Assembly: GCF_030264295.1 (NCBI RefSeq)
Contig: NZ_CP127173.1
Coordinates: forward strand, 8,501,501 to 8,565,500
Direction of reading: 5' to 3'
Source: Amycolatopsis nalaikhensis
GTDB lineage: Bacteria > Actinomycetota > Actinomycetes > Mycobacteriales > Pseudonocardiaceae
DNA length: 64,000 nucleotides
Numbering within the stretch: the stretch's first letter is position 1; each line of letters starts with the position of its first letter. Below the pieces are notes generated by a model. It had not been told where the DNA came from. It worked only from the letters and a program-made list of their open reading frames with translations, and ran no database searches. Shown in pieces: positions 7,309-16,541 of this stretch. The position numbers and the translations under genes are program-made.

Positions 7309-9248
7309 TCACGGCACCAGCGCGAACCCGGCGGGCCGGGCGGTGAACGTGCCCCGGCCCTGGGACCGGCTCCGCAGCCGGTCCGCGTAGCCGAACAGCT
7401 CCGCCACCGGCACCGTCGCCGTCACCAGCGCCGTGCCCGACCGCACCGTCGAACCCGCCACGCGGCCGCGGCGGGCCGCCAAGTCGCCGAGCACTCCGCC
7501 GACCGCCTCCGATGGCACCGTCACCGCCACCTCCGCCACCGGCTCGAGCAGCCGCAGCTCGCACGCCCGCAACGCCGCGCGCAACCCCAACCGGCCCGCC
7601 GTGCGGAACGCCAGCTCCGACGAGTCCTTCGGGTGCGTCGCCCCGTCGGAAAGCCGGACCCGCAAGCCCGTCACCGGTGGCCGCCCAGCGGTCCCTCCGC
7701 CAGCGCGTCCCGGCAGCCCGCCTCGACCGCGCGGATGTACTCCCGCGGTACCCGGCCGCCGGCCACCGACGACGTGAACTCGAACCCTTCCGGTGCGGGC
7801 GACACGTCCAAGACCACGTGCGCGAACTGGCCCGCGCCGCCGTCCTGCTTGACGTGCCGGTACAGCATGCCGGCCACCCCGCGGACCACCGTCTCGCGGT
7901 GGGCCACCGACGGCCGGCCCACCGCCACCTCCAGGCCGCGGTCGCGGCGCAGCTTCTCCACCGCCACCTCCAGGTGCAGCTCACCCAGCCCCGACAGCAC
8001 CGTCTGGCCCGTCTCCGCGTCGGACCGCACCACCAAGGACGGGTCCTCCTCGGCCAACCCGGCCAACGCCGACGTCAGCCGCTCGCTGTCGCCCGGGCGA
8101 CGGGCTTCCACCGCCACCGAGACCACCGGGTCCGCCGTCACCGGCGGCTCCAGCACCACCGGGGCCTCCGGTGCACACAGCGTCGCGCCGACGCGCGCCG
8201 CCTTCGGGCCCGCCACCGCCACGATGTCGCCCGCCACCGCACAGTCCACTTCGGAATGGCGGTCGGCCTGGACGCGCAGGACCCGCGCGATGCGTTCCGT
8301 CCGCCCCGCGTCGCGCACCTGGTCCCCCTTCCGCAGCGTTCCCGAGTAGACCCGCACGTACGTCAGCCGTCCCGTCGCCGTCGCGACGACCTTGAACACC
8401 AGCGCCGCCACCGGTGCCGCCGGGTTCGCGGGCCGGTCGGCCCGCACCGGCGGGACGTCCGCCGGGGACGGCAGGTACGCCACCACCGCGTCGAGCAGCG
8501 GCTCGATCCCGTGGTCGCGGTAGGCCGCGCCGCACAGCACCACCAGCCCGTCGCCGCTCAACGTCAACTCGCGCAACGCCTTCTCCAACGTCTCCGCCGA
8601 CACCCTCCCGGTCGCGCAGAACTCCTCCAGCGCCACCGGATGCAGCTCGGCGACCGCCTCTTCCAGCACCCGACGCCGTCGCCGCGCCTCGTCCGGCGCG
8701 TCCGACGGCAAGCGCACCAGGTCGACGACACCGCGGAAGCCGTCCTCGCGCCCGATCGGCAGCTGCACGACCAGCGGCGCCGGGTGCAGCCGCGCCCGGA
8801 TGGACGCGACCGCTCTGTCGAGGTCCGCACCCGCGCGGTCGAGCTTGTTGACGAACGCGATGCGCGGCACGCCGTGCCGGTCCGCCTGCCGCCACACGGT
8901 TTCGCTCTGCGGCTCGACACCGGCCACCGCGTCGAACACCGCGACCGCGCCGTCGAGGACCCGCAGCGACCGCTCGACCTCGGCGGTGAAGTCGACGTGG
9001 CCGGGCGTGTCGATGAGGGTGAGCCGGTGGCCGTCCCAGGTACAGCTGACCGCCGCGGCGAAGATCGTGATGCCGCGGTCGCGTTCCTGCGGGTCGAAGT
9101 CGGTGACGGTGGTGCCGTCGTGGACCTCGCCCGTCTTGTGGGTGGCTCCGGTGCGGTGCAGGATCCGTTCGGTGACGGTGGTCTTGCCCGCGTCGACGTG
9201 GGCGAGGATGCCGAGGTTGCGGACGGTGGTGAGGTCGTGCGTGCGCAT
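7309..9248 (-). pseudogene. EF-G-like ribosomal GTPase, split by a one-base frameshift
   Basis: Translation factor of the EF-G / ribosome-protection (Tet/OtrA-like) superfamily. The first part (7671-9248, 525 aa) carries G1 AHVDAGKTT (16-24), the GITI switch, DTPGH (80-84) and NKLD (134-137), then domains II-IV. It ends at AEGPLGGHR and a stop. The C-terminal 121 residues (7309-7674) continue in the next frame from VTGLRVRL with HPKDSSELAF, the normal EF-G domain IV/V sequence. One base is missing near 7671-7674; restoring it gives 646 aa, typical for the family. The break also makes a GTGA overlap, so two coupled polypeptides are conceivable. Housekeeping fusA is expected elsewhere, making this a paralogue. 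Confidence 0.8.
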
Positions 9249-9504
9249 GGCGCGGTCCTTTGTGGATGATCCGGGCAGGGCAGCGCGATTCGCCCGTGCG
9301 CGTCAGTCCACAGTGGAGTGCGTCACGGGTGCCGGTGCGAGCCGCGCGGCAGGCACCGGGAGCGCGGGGACACGAGGATCACCTCGGACCGCGGACGGGG
9401 AACGACGGCGATGCGCACGGCTCGCTCCCCTCCTTCGACGCGGTCTGGTTCCGGAGCAGAGTACTGGCGGCCCGCCCGGCCGCCAACGGGTTTTCCGCGT
9501 ACAC
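9249..9504. other. Upstream region of the EF-G-like gene
   Basis: About 255 bp between the protease terminator and the EF-G-like start. Apart from the short peptide frame at 9323-9418 and one copy of the CCACAGTGG motif (9308-9316), I see no gene. It must hold the promoter of the EF-G-like gene. Confidence 0.5.
9323..9418 (-). CDS. Possible 31-aa leader peptide upstream of the EF-G-like gene
   Basis: A GTG-initiated short frame with a strong upstream purine run (GGAGGGGAG) at good spacing. It encodes an Arg/Pro-rich peptide beginning MRIAVVPRPRSEVILVSPR and ends 75 bp before the EF-G-like start. Genes that protect or mimic ribosome factors are often controlled by translation of such leaders, which is the reason to note it. 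There is no homology evidence. Confidence 0.35.
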   Translation of the reverse strand: MRIAVVPRPRSEVILVSPRSRCLPRGSHRHP

Positions 9505-9541
9505 GAAAGGCCACCCCGGACGCGCCGGGGTGGCCTTTCGC
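9505..9541 (-). terminator. Strong hairpin terminator after the M4 protease gene
   Basis: A perfect 16-bp stem (9505-9520 with 9526-9541) closed by a 5-base loop. The stem has AAAGG and CCTTT at its base, so transcription from either side would end in a short T run. It starts 7 bp after the protease stop codon on the minus strand. Confidence 0.85.
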
Positions 9542-9548
9542 GCGGGAC

Positions 9549-10996
9549 TCAGCTGGGGTCCTGGTCCAGCTGGGTCGCCTTCACCGCGTTGCCGACCTGC
9601 GCGCAGTCGTCGGTGGTGATCCCGGCCGTGCCCGCCTTGGCGAGCGCCGCGCACGAGGAGTTGAGGGCGTCGCCGACGTCCTTGAACGTCGCGCTCTGGG
9701 TGAGCGTGTTCTCGACGCCCCACCAGATCTGGACGGACTTGTCGAGGCCGAGGCCGCGCACGGTCTGGCCGTTGAACGTGTCGCCGTCGGTGATCAGGTA
9801 GTCGGCCTTGTTGACGACGCCGTCGTTGATGTGCTCGTCCGGGTTGTTCGTGTCCCAGCCGGGGCCGTTGACCATGTCGGGCTGGGGCTTGAGCGACGAG
9901 CGCGGGTCCTTCATGTTCCGGATCGCGCCCAGCGACGAGCCCGCGCCGATCAGCCAGCGGTTCTCGCCGGTGTCGTTGGGGTCGTTCGACGTGATGCCGA
10001 TGAACTTGCCGAAGACGTCGGACAGGCCTTCGTTGATCGAGTCGGCCTGGCCGCCGCTGAGCCCGGAGGTGTGCTGGGTGACGCCGTGGGTGAGCCGTGG
10101 CCGGTGATGTCGTCGGTGGTGACGCCCTCGCCGAAGGCCATCTGCTCGCCGTCCCAGAACGCGTTGGCGAACGGGCATTCGCCGTCGACGCAGATCCGGA
10201 CGGTGCCGCGCAGCGCCTTGCCGGTGCCGTCGCGGTAGTCGGCGCCGATCAGCTTCGTGAGGTCGACGTTGACGTACTTCTGGTAGAAGTCCGAGGCCTG
10301 GCCGAAGAACGTGTAGACGTTGTTGACGTCGGCGACGCTCGACTCGGCGCCGCCCTCCGTGCGGGTGACGTCGAACGCCGTGCCGCAGCGGACCGAGGCG
10401 GTGGACCCGCTGACCACCTTGCGGTTCGCGTCGCAGACGTCGCGGTTGGCCTCGCGGACCTCCGACCAGGAGGTGACGATGTCGGCGGTCCCGGCCTTGA
10501 CGACCTCGGTCCACTTGTCGTTCAGCTTCTCGCCGTGCACGGTGACCTGGTAGGTCGGCACGGCGACGCCGTCGCCCTTCGCGCCGCCGAGGGTGGCGTC
10601 GTACCAGTACGCGCGGGGCGCGTCGGCCTTCAGCGTGTTCGCGGGCAGGCCGGTGCGCTTCGCGACGTCCGCGATGGCGGCGTCGGCGGCACCCGCGTCG
10701 CTGTCCGGGAAGGCACCCGCGGTCTTCTTCGTGGTCCGGCCGTGCGTCGCGAGCACCGCGCCCGCCTTGTCGCGCAGCTGGACCAGCTGGCCGCCGAACA
10801 CCGGCACCCCGCCGATCTCCTGCTGCGACCGCAGGACGCTGCCGAACGGCATCGCGAGGGAGTCCACCGCGTGCATCGACGGCTGCGCGATGGTCGCGTA
10901 GGCCGGCGAGCTAGTCGTGGCGAGCGACACCGCGACGACGGCCGCGCTCACCGCCGCCGTCCCTGCGATGATCCGTTTGCGTGACACCCGGTACAC
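9549..10996 (-). pseudogene. Secreted M4 (thermolysin-like) metalloprotease, frameshifted in its zinc motif
   Basis: Pre-pro-peptidase of the thermolysin family. The N terminus has a basic stretch and a long hydrophobic signal peptide ending near SSPAYA, then an FTP-like propeptide. The catalytic domain contains the FFGQASDFY and NAFWDGEQMAFGEG landmarks and, in the second frame, THGVTQHTSG and ADSINEGLSDVFGKF (third zinc ligand E). The reading frame breaks inside the zinc motif: one base is missing between 10095 and 10096, turning the expected GHELTHGVT into a shifted frame. Restored length is 482 aa. Followed by a strong terminator. Either an inactivated protease or a sequence error. Confidence 0.8.
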
Positions 10997-11104
10997 CTCC
11001 GTGGAAGCTTGATCACCTGTCGTGAAGTCCGAGCAGGGTCACATGCCCCGAAGGTGCGGCACACCGGCTGAAAGTAGGTAACTCACCACATAGCATCGGC
11101 CAAC

Positions 11105-11120
11105 CGGTGGTTAATCACCG
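11105..11120. promoter_or_regulatory. Small inverted repeat upstream of the M4 protease
   Basis: CGGTG and CACCG flank GTTAAT. It lies in the 143-bp gap that carries the protease promoter and the 3' end of the PucR gene, and could be an operator or a weak hairpin after PucR. Confidence 0.25.
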
Positions 11121-11139
11121 ACATTTCGGACAGAGGGCT

Positions 11140-12780
11140 TCAGGACGCGGGCGGCGCGACCACCCGCAGCTGCAGCATCGCGGCGAACCGCGCTTCCGGG
11201 TCGGTCATGTCGAAGCCGCCCACCTCAGCGAGCCGCCGCAGGCGGTACCGGAACGTGTTGGGGTGCACGTGGACCGCCGCCGAAGCCGCGATGACGTCAC
11301 CGAAGGCGTCGAGCCAGGCTCGCAACGTCTCGACCAGGTGCGCGTGGTGCTGCTCGTCGTAGTCCAGCAGCCGCGCGACCGGGCCGGTCGGGCGATCACC
11401 GCGGGCGGCCACCAGATCCTGCAGCTCCAGCAGCAGCGCCTCGACGTGCACGTCGGCCAGCAGCGCGACCCGGCGGCCCGCCCTGCTGCCCGATCGCAGC
11501 ACCCGCAACGCCCGGTCGGCGCTGTCGCGGGCTTCCGGCAGCTCGGCCGCGCTGCGCGCCACCGGGCCGATGCCGATCACCGCGCGGATGCGGTCGCCGA
11601 CGCGGTCCAGGAAGTCCTTCGCGATCCGCGAAGCGCGCCGCTCCCAGTCCGCGTCGCGCGATACCGGCACCAGGCCGTAGGCCGTCTGGCCGACGAGCGC
11701 CGCCGCACAACGCGGGTGCACCGCGCTCAGGTGCATCGCCAAGCCGTCGGCCAAGCGCTGCCGTTCAGTGGCCAGTTCGGCGTCCTCCTCGCCGTTTTCG
11801 AGCACCGCCAACGCGAGCACCACTACCGGCTGGTCCCCCAAACCCAGGCGGCTCAACGCCTCGCGCGCGCCCGCCCCGCCCTCCAGCGCCGTGCTCAGCA
11901 GGTCCGCTCGCAGCCGCCGTTCGACGTCGGCACCCGCGCGGACCCTCAGCAGGTGCAGCGCGACCAGGCGGGCCGCGTCGCAGAGTGCCTGCGTCCGGTC
12001 CGGGGTCAGGGGTTCGCGCACCGCGGCCCAGATCGAACCCAGCACCTCGTCACCCGCGCGGACCGCGACGGCGACGCGGGGGATCATGAACCCGTCCGGG
12101 CTCCCCTGCGGCCGGTCGACGTACACCGGCTGGTCGGTGCGGTACAGCTCGCGGAACACCCCTCGGTCGGCCAGCATCCGGGAGAACCGCTCCGGCACCT
12201 GCCGCCCGAGGATCGTCTCGACGCGGGAGGGGTCGGCTTCGTCCTGGCGGCCGGAGAACGCGAGCACCCGGGAGCGCCGGTCCTCGATCGTCACCGGCGC
12301 GTCGATCAACGCGCCGATCGCGTTGGCCACCGCGAACAGGTCCCCCGACGGCAATCCGGCCAGCGTCTCGGGTTCGGCGTCGCCGACGTCGCCCTCGGCG
12401 AGCAGCGACCGCAGCATCGCCGCGAGCTGCGCCCAGGACGCGCCGCGGGCGAGGCTCAGCAGCGCGACGCCGGTTTCCTCGACGGCCGCCTTGATCGCGG
12501 CCGTCACCGTGACGGGCGCGCGCAGCACGAGCCCGGCCGCGTCGTGGCGGGACAGGGTGCGCAGCTGCCGCACCACCTCGTCCGGCTCGGCGAGTCCGAC
12601 GCCCAGCACCAGCGCGTGCTGCGGCAGCGCGGGTTCGTCGAGGGGGTCGTGGATGGCGACGCCGCCGATGCCGCCGGGCCGGTCACCGTCCCCGAGCACG
12701 AGGTCCAGGAGGGTGCCGCCCAGGTCGTCGAGGACGCGGCCGAGGCTGGCGTGCGGGCGCAGGTTCACCGAAACGAGCAC
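11140..12780 (-). CDS. PucR/CdaR-family transcriptional regulator
   Basis: A 546-residue cytoplasmic regulator. The N-terminal part (about 1-160) resembles the PucR purine-catabolism-type sensor domain; a GAF-like/GGDEF-related middle follows. The C-terminal 60 residues hold the characteristic helix-turn-helix, VIAASAAVHVHPNTFRYRLRRL, in which HPNTxxYRLxRI is diagnostic. Family members control nitrogen or purine catabolism, polyketide and other pathways, so the target cannot be named. The ATG at 12780 gives a good N terminus. No catabolic operon is adjacent; the flanking genes are the M4 protease and the 601-aa membrane protein, both on the same strand but separately spaced. Confidence 0.85.
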   Translation of the reverse strand: MLVSVNLRPHASLGRVLDDLGGTLLDLVLGDGDRPGGIGGVAIHDPLDEPALPQHALVLGVGLAEPDEVVRQLRTLSRHDAAGLVLRAPVTVTAAIKAAVEETGVALLSLARGASWAQLAAMLRSLLAEGDVGDAEPETLAGLPSGDLFAVANAIGALIDAPVTIEDRRSRVLAFSGRQDEADPSRVETILGRQVPERFSRMLADRGVFRELYRTDQPVYVDRPQGSPDGFMIPRVAVAVRAGDEVLGSIWAAVREPLTPDRTQALCDAARLVALHLLRVRAGADVERRLRADLLSTALEGGAGAREALSRLGLGDQPVVVLALAVLENGEEDAELATERQRLADGLAMHLSAVHPRCAAALVGQTAYGLVPVSRDADWERRASRIAKDFLDRVGDRIRAVIGIGPVARSAAELPEARDSADRALRVLRSGSRAGRRVALLADVHVEALLLELQDLVAARGDRPTGPVARLLDYDEQHHAHLVETLRAWLDAFGDVIAASAAVHVHPNTFRYRLRRLAEVGGFDMTDPEARFAAMLQLRVVAPPAS

Positions 12781-12858
12781 CTCCCGAAGCTAGGCGGGCA
12801 GACCCCAGCCTAGTTCGTCGGCAGGCACCAAATCAGCCCCCGAGTTCGTCCGCGGCCA

Positions 12859-14664
12859 CTAGCTCGCGGTCTCGCGGCGTCGCGCCGGGTTGCCGGACGC
12901 CGCCGCCGCGTAGAGCCACGCGAACACCGCCCACATCCCGGCGAAGATCAGGCCGACCACGACGTAGGCCACCGTCCAGAGCACGAGCGGGGTGTCGGTC
13001 TTGCGTTCCCGCTGCAGGAAGGAGATCTCCGAGACGAAGTCGCGCTTCCCGGACTCGGCTGCGATGACCTGGGCGTTGGCCGCCGGGTCGGCGGGCGCGT
13101 AGATCGGCGCGAGCGCCATCATGCGGTTGGCGACGTGCAGCCGGATCCCCGTCTTCCACTGCCCGAAGACCGGGAGCGGCTCGGCCGTGCGGTAGGCGCC
13201 GGGGCCGATCTTCTCCAGCGGCGCGGAGTAGAAGTCGCCGCCCTGCCAAGCGAATCCGGTGAGCCAGACAGCGTCGTCGGCGAGGTCGGCCCGGGTGATC
13301 GTCACGGTCGCGTCGACCCAGCGGGGCGTGCCGCCGCCGTGCGGGTTGGAGATCTCCTGGCCCGCCGCGGCTTCCGTCAGCCGGACGTCGGCGGCGAGTC
13401 CCGGCGGCGGGGCGAGCGGGACGGCGACCGTCGCCATCAGCGCGACGGCGCCGAGCGCGCCGACGAGCCCGGCGCCATGCCGGGCGCCGAACGCCTGACG
13501 GCGGCGGATCCCCGCGGCGACGTCCTCGATCCGTTGGTACTGCCACGCCCCCACCAGCGCGCCCGCGACGCTCGCGGCCGCGCCGAAGAGCAGGAACAGC
13601 CCGAGCTCCGCGGCGGGCCACGGGTCCGGCATCAGCCACTGCGAGAACGCCCATTCGCCGAGCAGGCCCAGGGTGCCGCTCGCCAGCCCGGCCGCGACCG
13701 GGAAGAGCGGCCCGCGCACGAGCAAGGCGACGACCTCGATCACGACGGCTTCGGCGACGTACGGCAGCAGCGACGCGACGTGCAGGTCCGCCACCAGCGG
13801 GATCACCGAGAAGACGGCACGGGAGACCAGCAGCACGGCGACCACGATCAGCGCGCCGCCCGGGCCCCACGACAGCCGTCCGCAGATGAGCGTCCAGCTG
13901 CCGATCAGCCCGACGAGCACCACCTGCGCGAGCATCGGGAACTGCGGCACGCCGAGGTCGAACTCCATGAGGAACGCCGAGGCGCCCATCATCCACGCGC
14001 CCGCCAGCACCGGGCCGAGCAGCCGCACGACCGGGCCGGTGGCGCCGACCTGGCGGGCTTCGGCGAGCAGCAGCTGCAGCCCGATCACCACCCCGACGCC
14101 GCCGCCGATCATGAGCACGTGCGTCGGGCCCCACTCGGTGACGTCCTGGCCGAAGAGGCGGTGCCAGACGTCGTCGAGCGGGAAGCCGCCGATGCCGACG
14201 AGTCCGGTCAGCATCATCTGGACGCTGCCCATCGGCACCCGCCAGTGCGGGCCGAGCTTGAAGGTGCGCTTCGGGAGGTTGCCCTTCGCGAGCGCGGCGC
14301 TCAGCACGCCGCTGGCGAAGATGCCCATCAGCCCGAAGTAGATCGGGTAGTGCGAGGGGTTGGCCAGCGGTCCCTCATCGCGGCCGAGCTCCATGTGGAT
14401 CGGGACGTCCCAGTAGACGCCGATCAGCGCGGCCATGCCGGAGAGGAACGCGACGAACATCGGCAGCGCCGCCCAGCGCGGCAGGCCGGACAGCTCGCCC
14501 GACCAGTCGGCGAGGCGGCCGACGAGCGTCCGTTTGCCCGCCCGCGCCCGCAGGACGAAGATCGCCAGCGGGAAGAAGACCAGCAGGAACATCAGCCCGG
14601 CGACGACGATCTGGCCGAACTGGGCACCTCCGGCAGGCGGGCTGCTCTCCTGCGCCAGGACCAT
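12859..14664 (-). CDS. Uncharacterised 601-aa polytopic membrane protein with a FixH/YtkA-like tail
   Basis: Roughly twelve membrane helices fill residues 15-450. Conserved-looking polar residues lie in the membrane part: DVPIHMELG (D86, H90), SHYPIYFG (H105) and PLDDVWHRLFG...WGPTH (D164, D165, H168, H182), a set that could bind metal or haem. After the helices comes an exported domain (about 440-560) with GPGAYRTAEPLPVFGQWKT, reminiscent of FixH/YtkA copper-associated domains, then a last helix. The ATG at 14664 has GAGGAAGG upstream; longer frames reach into the divergent promoter. It faces the cupredoxin-like lipoprotein operon. Function unknown; a copper-related role is my inference. Confidence 0.6.
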   Translation of the reverse strand: MVLAQESSPPAGGAQFGQIVVAGLMFLLVFFPLAIFVLRARAGKRTLVGRLADWSGELSGLPRWAALPMFVAFLSGMAALIGVYWDVPIHMELGRDEGPLANPSHYPIYFGLMGIFASGVLSAALAKGNLPKRTFKLGPHWRVPMGSVQMMLTGLVGIGGFPLDDVWHRLFGQDVTEWGPTHVLMIGGGVGVVIGLQLLLAEARQVGATGPVVRLLGPVLAGAWMMGASAFLMEFDLGVPQFPMLAQVVLVGLIGSWTLICGRLSWGPGGALIVVAVLLVSRAVFSVIPLVADLHVASLLPYVAEAVVIEVVALLVRGPLFPVAAGLASGTLGLLGEWAFSQWLMPDPWPAAELGLFLLFGAAASVAGALVGAWQYQRIEDVAAGIRRRQAFGARHGAGLVGALGAVALMATVAVPLAPPPGLAADVRLTEAAAGQEISNPHGGGTPRWVDATVTITRADLADDAVWLTGFAWQGGDFYSAPLEKIGPGAYRTAEPLPVFGQWKTGIRLHVANRMMALAPIYAPADPAANAQVIAAESGKRDFVSEISFLQRERKTDTPLVLWTVAYVVVGLIFAGMWAVFAWLYAAAASGNPARRRETAS

Positions 14665-14700
14665 CGCACGTGCCTTCCTCGTCGAGGGCCGATTCCGTGA

Positions 14701-14724
14701 ACCAAAGTAACTGTTACTGTTGGT
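14701..14724. promoter_or_regulatory. Palindromic operator in the divergent promoter
   Basis: AGTAAC (14706-14711) and GTTACT (14713-14718) form a perfect inverted repeat around one T, with further near-symmetry in the flanking ACCAA and TTGGT. It sits in the 142-bp gap between the two divergent membrane-protein units. The form suits a TetR-type or other dimeric repressor. Confidence 0.6.
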
Positions 14725-14806
14725 CACACGATAAGCCGGGCGAACCGCCCGGGCAACCCCGGGGTGCCCGCAACCGGACATCCCGCAGGTGAGAGAGGAC
14801 GGCTCG

Positions 14807-15154
14807 ATGCGGCGGATCCTGGCGCCGGTGCTGGTGGCGGCGTTGCTGGTGGCCGGGTGCGGCGGTCCGGCGGCGCCCCCGGCCGCCGGTGAACAGCTCG
14901 CGCGGTTCACCGTGCAGGGCGGCAAGCGGGTGGCCGGACCCGAGCGGCTCGAGGTCGCCCGCGGGCAGGCCGTCCGGATCGAGGTCACCACGGACGCCGA
15001 CGACGAGCTGCACGTCCACGGCTACGACAAGGAGGTGGAGCTGACGGCGGGCAAACCGGGTTCGGTGGCGTTCACCGCCGACGTGCCGGGGTTGTTCGAG
15101 GTCGAGCTGCACCACAGCGGCGCGAAGCTGACCCAGCTGCGGGTCGGCGCGTGA
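14807..15154 (+). CDS. Cupredoxin-like lipoprotein
   Basis: A 115-residue exported protein. Residues 1-17 are a lipoprotein signal with lipobox LVAGC and the acylated cysteine at 18. The mature part is a small beta-sandwich with HVHGYD (H69, H71) and FTADVPGLFEVELHHSG (H102, H103), the pattern of cupredoxin-like domains. There is no cysteine or methionine for a classical type 1 copper site, so the metal site, if any, would be histidine-based. ATG at 14807 is preceded by GAGAGAGGA. The stop overlaps the next start as GTGA, so translation is coupled. Confidence 0.7.
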   Translation: MRRILAPVLVAALLVAGCGGPAAPPAAGEQLARFTVQGGKRVAGPERLEVARGQAVRIEVTTDADDELHVHGYDKEVELTAGKPGSVAFTADVPGLFEVELHHSGAKLTQLRVGA

Positions 15155-16377
15155 CGATCGTCCTGGCCCACGGGCTCGGCGGGCGGTCCGACCTGCCGGT
15201 CCCGCTCTGGCTCGCGCTCTACGCGGGCGCCGCCGCGGTGCTCGCGTCGTTCGTCGCGCTCACCTTGCTGTGGAAGACGCCGCGGCTGCGGGGGGCCGAC
15301 GCCGGACGTCCTCTCCCCTTCGCCCGCGTCGTCGACGCCCGGGCTACGTCGATCGTCCTCAAGGGACTCGGCCTGGTCTGTCTCGCCGGGTTCCTCGCGA
15401 TGGCCTGGTCCGGCCCGGGCACCTCGGCCGCCAACCCGGCGCCCGCGTGGTTCTACGTGTGGTTCTGGGTCGGGCTCGTGCCGCTGTCGCTGCTGGCCGG
15501 GCCGGTCTGGCGGCGCATGAACCCGTTGCGCACGTTGGCTTCGCTGTTCGGACCCGCACGGCGGGAGCTGCCGGACCGGCTCGGGTACCGGCCCGCCGTC
15601 GTCAGCCTGCTCGCGTTCCTCTGGCTGGAACTGGCGTCGGGTCACTCCGACTCGCCGCGGCTCATCGCCGGGTTCGTCACGCTGTACGCCGTGGTGCACG
15701 TGACGTGCGGCGCGGTGTTCGGGCCGCGCTGGTTCGACCGCGGTGACGGCTTCGAGGTCTACGCCGTGCTCATCGCCGGGCTGTCACCGTTCGGGCGGCG
15801 GGCCGACGGACGCCTGGTCGTGCGTTCGCCGCTCGACGGGCTGCTCGCCCTCGGCCGCTCCCCCGGCCTGACCCCGCTGATCCTGGTCGTCCTCGGCTCG
15901 ACGGCGTTCGACGGCTTGACGCGGCTGCCGTTCTGGAACGACCTGACACCGTCGGTCCCGCTCGCCACCGCCGGGCTCGCGGCGGCGATCGCCCTCACCG
16001 CCGCCGCGTATGTGGGCGGCATCCGGCTGACGCGGCCGTACCTGCGCAAAGGCACCGAGCCGTACACCGGGTTCGCGCACACGCTGGTGCCGATCATGGT
16101 GGGCTACACCGTGGCCCACTACTTCTCGTTCGCGCTCTTCGAAGGCCAGCGCGGCTTCGACCCCGCCGTGGCCGACTACACGCTGGTCTCGACGGCGGTC
16201 ATCGCGCTGGTGCAGGTGGGCGCGATCGTGCTCGGGCACGTCCTGGCGGTCGGCTCGGCGCACGACCGCGCCCTCGGCCTGCTGCGCGCCGGGTACCGGA
16301 CGGTGGGCCAGTACCCGCTGCTCGCGCTGATGGTCGGCTACACCGCCGTCGGCATCGCCCTGGTGTCGGGCGCATGA
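15151..16377 (+). CDS. Uncharacterised 408-aa polytopic membrane protein
   Basis: About ten hydrophobic helices, with cytoplasmic loops rich in arginine (WRRMNPLRTLASLFGPARRELPD). Recognisable features are WFYVWFWVGLVPLSLLAGPVWR and a late GYTVAHYFSFALFEGQRGFD segment containing a histidine near the membrane face. I do not recognise a named family. It is translationally coupled to the lipoprotein upstream (GTGA) and to the 55-aa gene downstream (ATGA), so the three products very likely form one membrane unit. Confidence 0.6.
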   Translation: MTIVLAHGLGGRSDLPVPLWLALYAGAAAVLASFVALTLLWKTPRLRGADAGRPLPFARVVDARATSIVLKGLGLVCLAGFLAMAWSGPGTSAANPAPAWFYVWFWVGLVPLSLLAGPVWRRMNPLRTLASLFGPARRELPDRLGYRPAVVSLLAFLWLELASGHSDSPRLIAGFVTLYAVVHVTCGAVFGPRWFDRGDGFEVYAVLIAGLSPFGRRADGRLVVRSPLDGLLALGRSPGLTPLILVVLGSTAFDGLTRLPFWNDLTPSVPLATAGLAAAIALTAAAYVGGIRLTRPYLRKGTEPYTGFAHTLVPIMVGYTVAHYFSFALFEGQRGFDPAVADYTLVSTAVIALVQVGAIVLGHVLAVGSAHDRALGLLRAGYRTVGQYPLLALMVGYTAVGIALVSGA

Positions 16378-16541
16378 CCACAGTGGACACCGCGGCGCGG
16401 GTGGTGATGATGCACCAGGGCGGCTGGGACGAGATCGCCCTGTTCACCGGCCCGGTCGCGATCATCGCCCTGCTGATCTTCCTCGCCCGCCGGCAAGTGC
16501 CGCCGGAGGACGAGGAAGACGACGACGCACCCGTCACGTAG
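16374..16541 (+). CDS. 55-aa single-span membrane protein
   Basis: Starts inside the stop of the previous gene (ATGA). The product has a polar N terminus (MTTVDTAARVVMMHQGGWDE), one clear membrane helix (IALFTGPVAIIALLIFLA) and a strongly acidic tail (PPEDEEDDDAPVT). The perfect coupling, natural composition and single helix make it a convincing small subunit or accessory of the upstream membrane protein. Its 3' end overlaps the convergent GH2 gene by 8 bp. Confidence 0.65.
   Translation: MTTVDTAARVVMMHQGGWDEIALFTGPVAIIALLIFLARRQVPPEDEEDDDAPVT

Noticed and set aside
6854..7390. 178-aa plus-strand frame with a Gly/Arg-rich 14-residue repeat
   Set aside because: It is the translation of the 42-bp tandem repeat, is open on both strands, has no ribosome-binding site and no domain.
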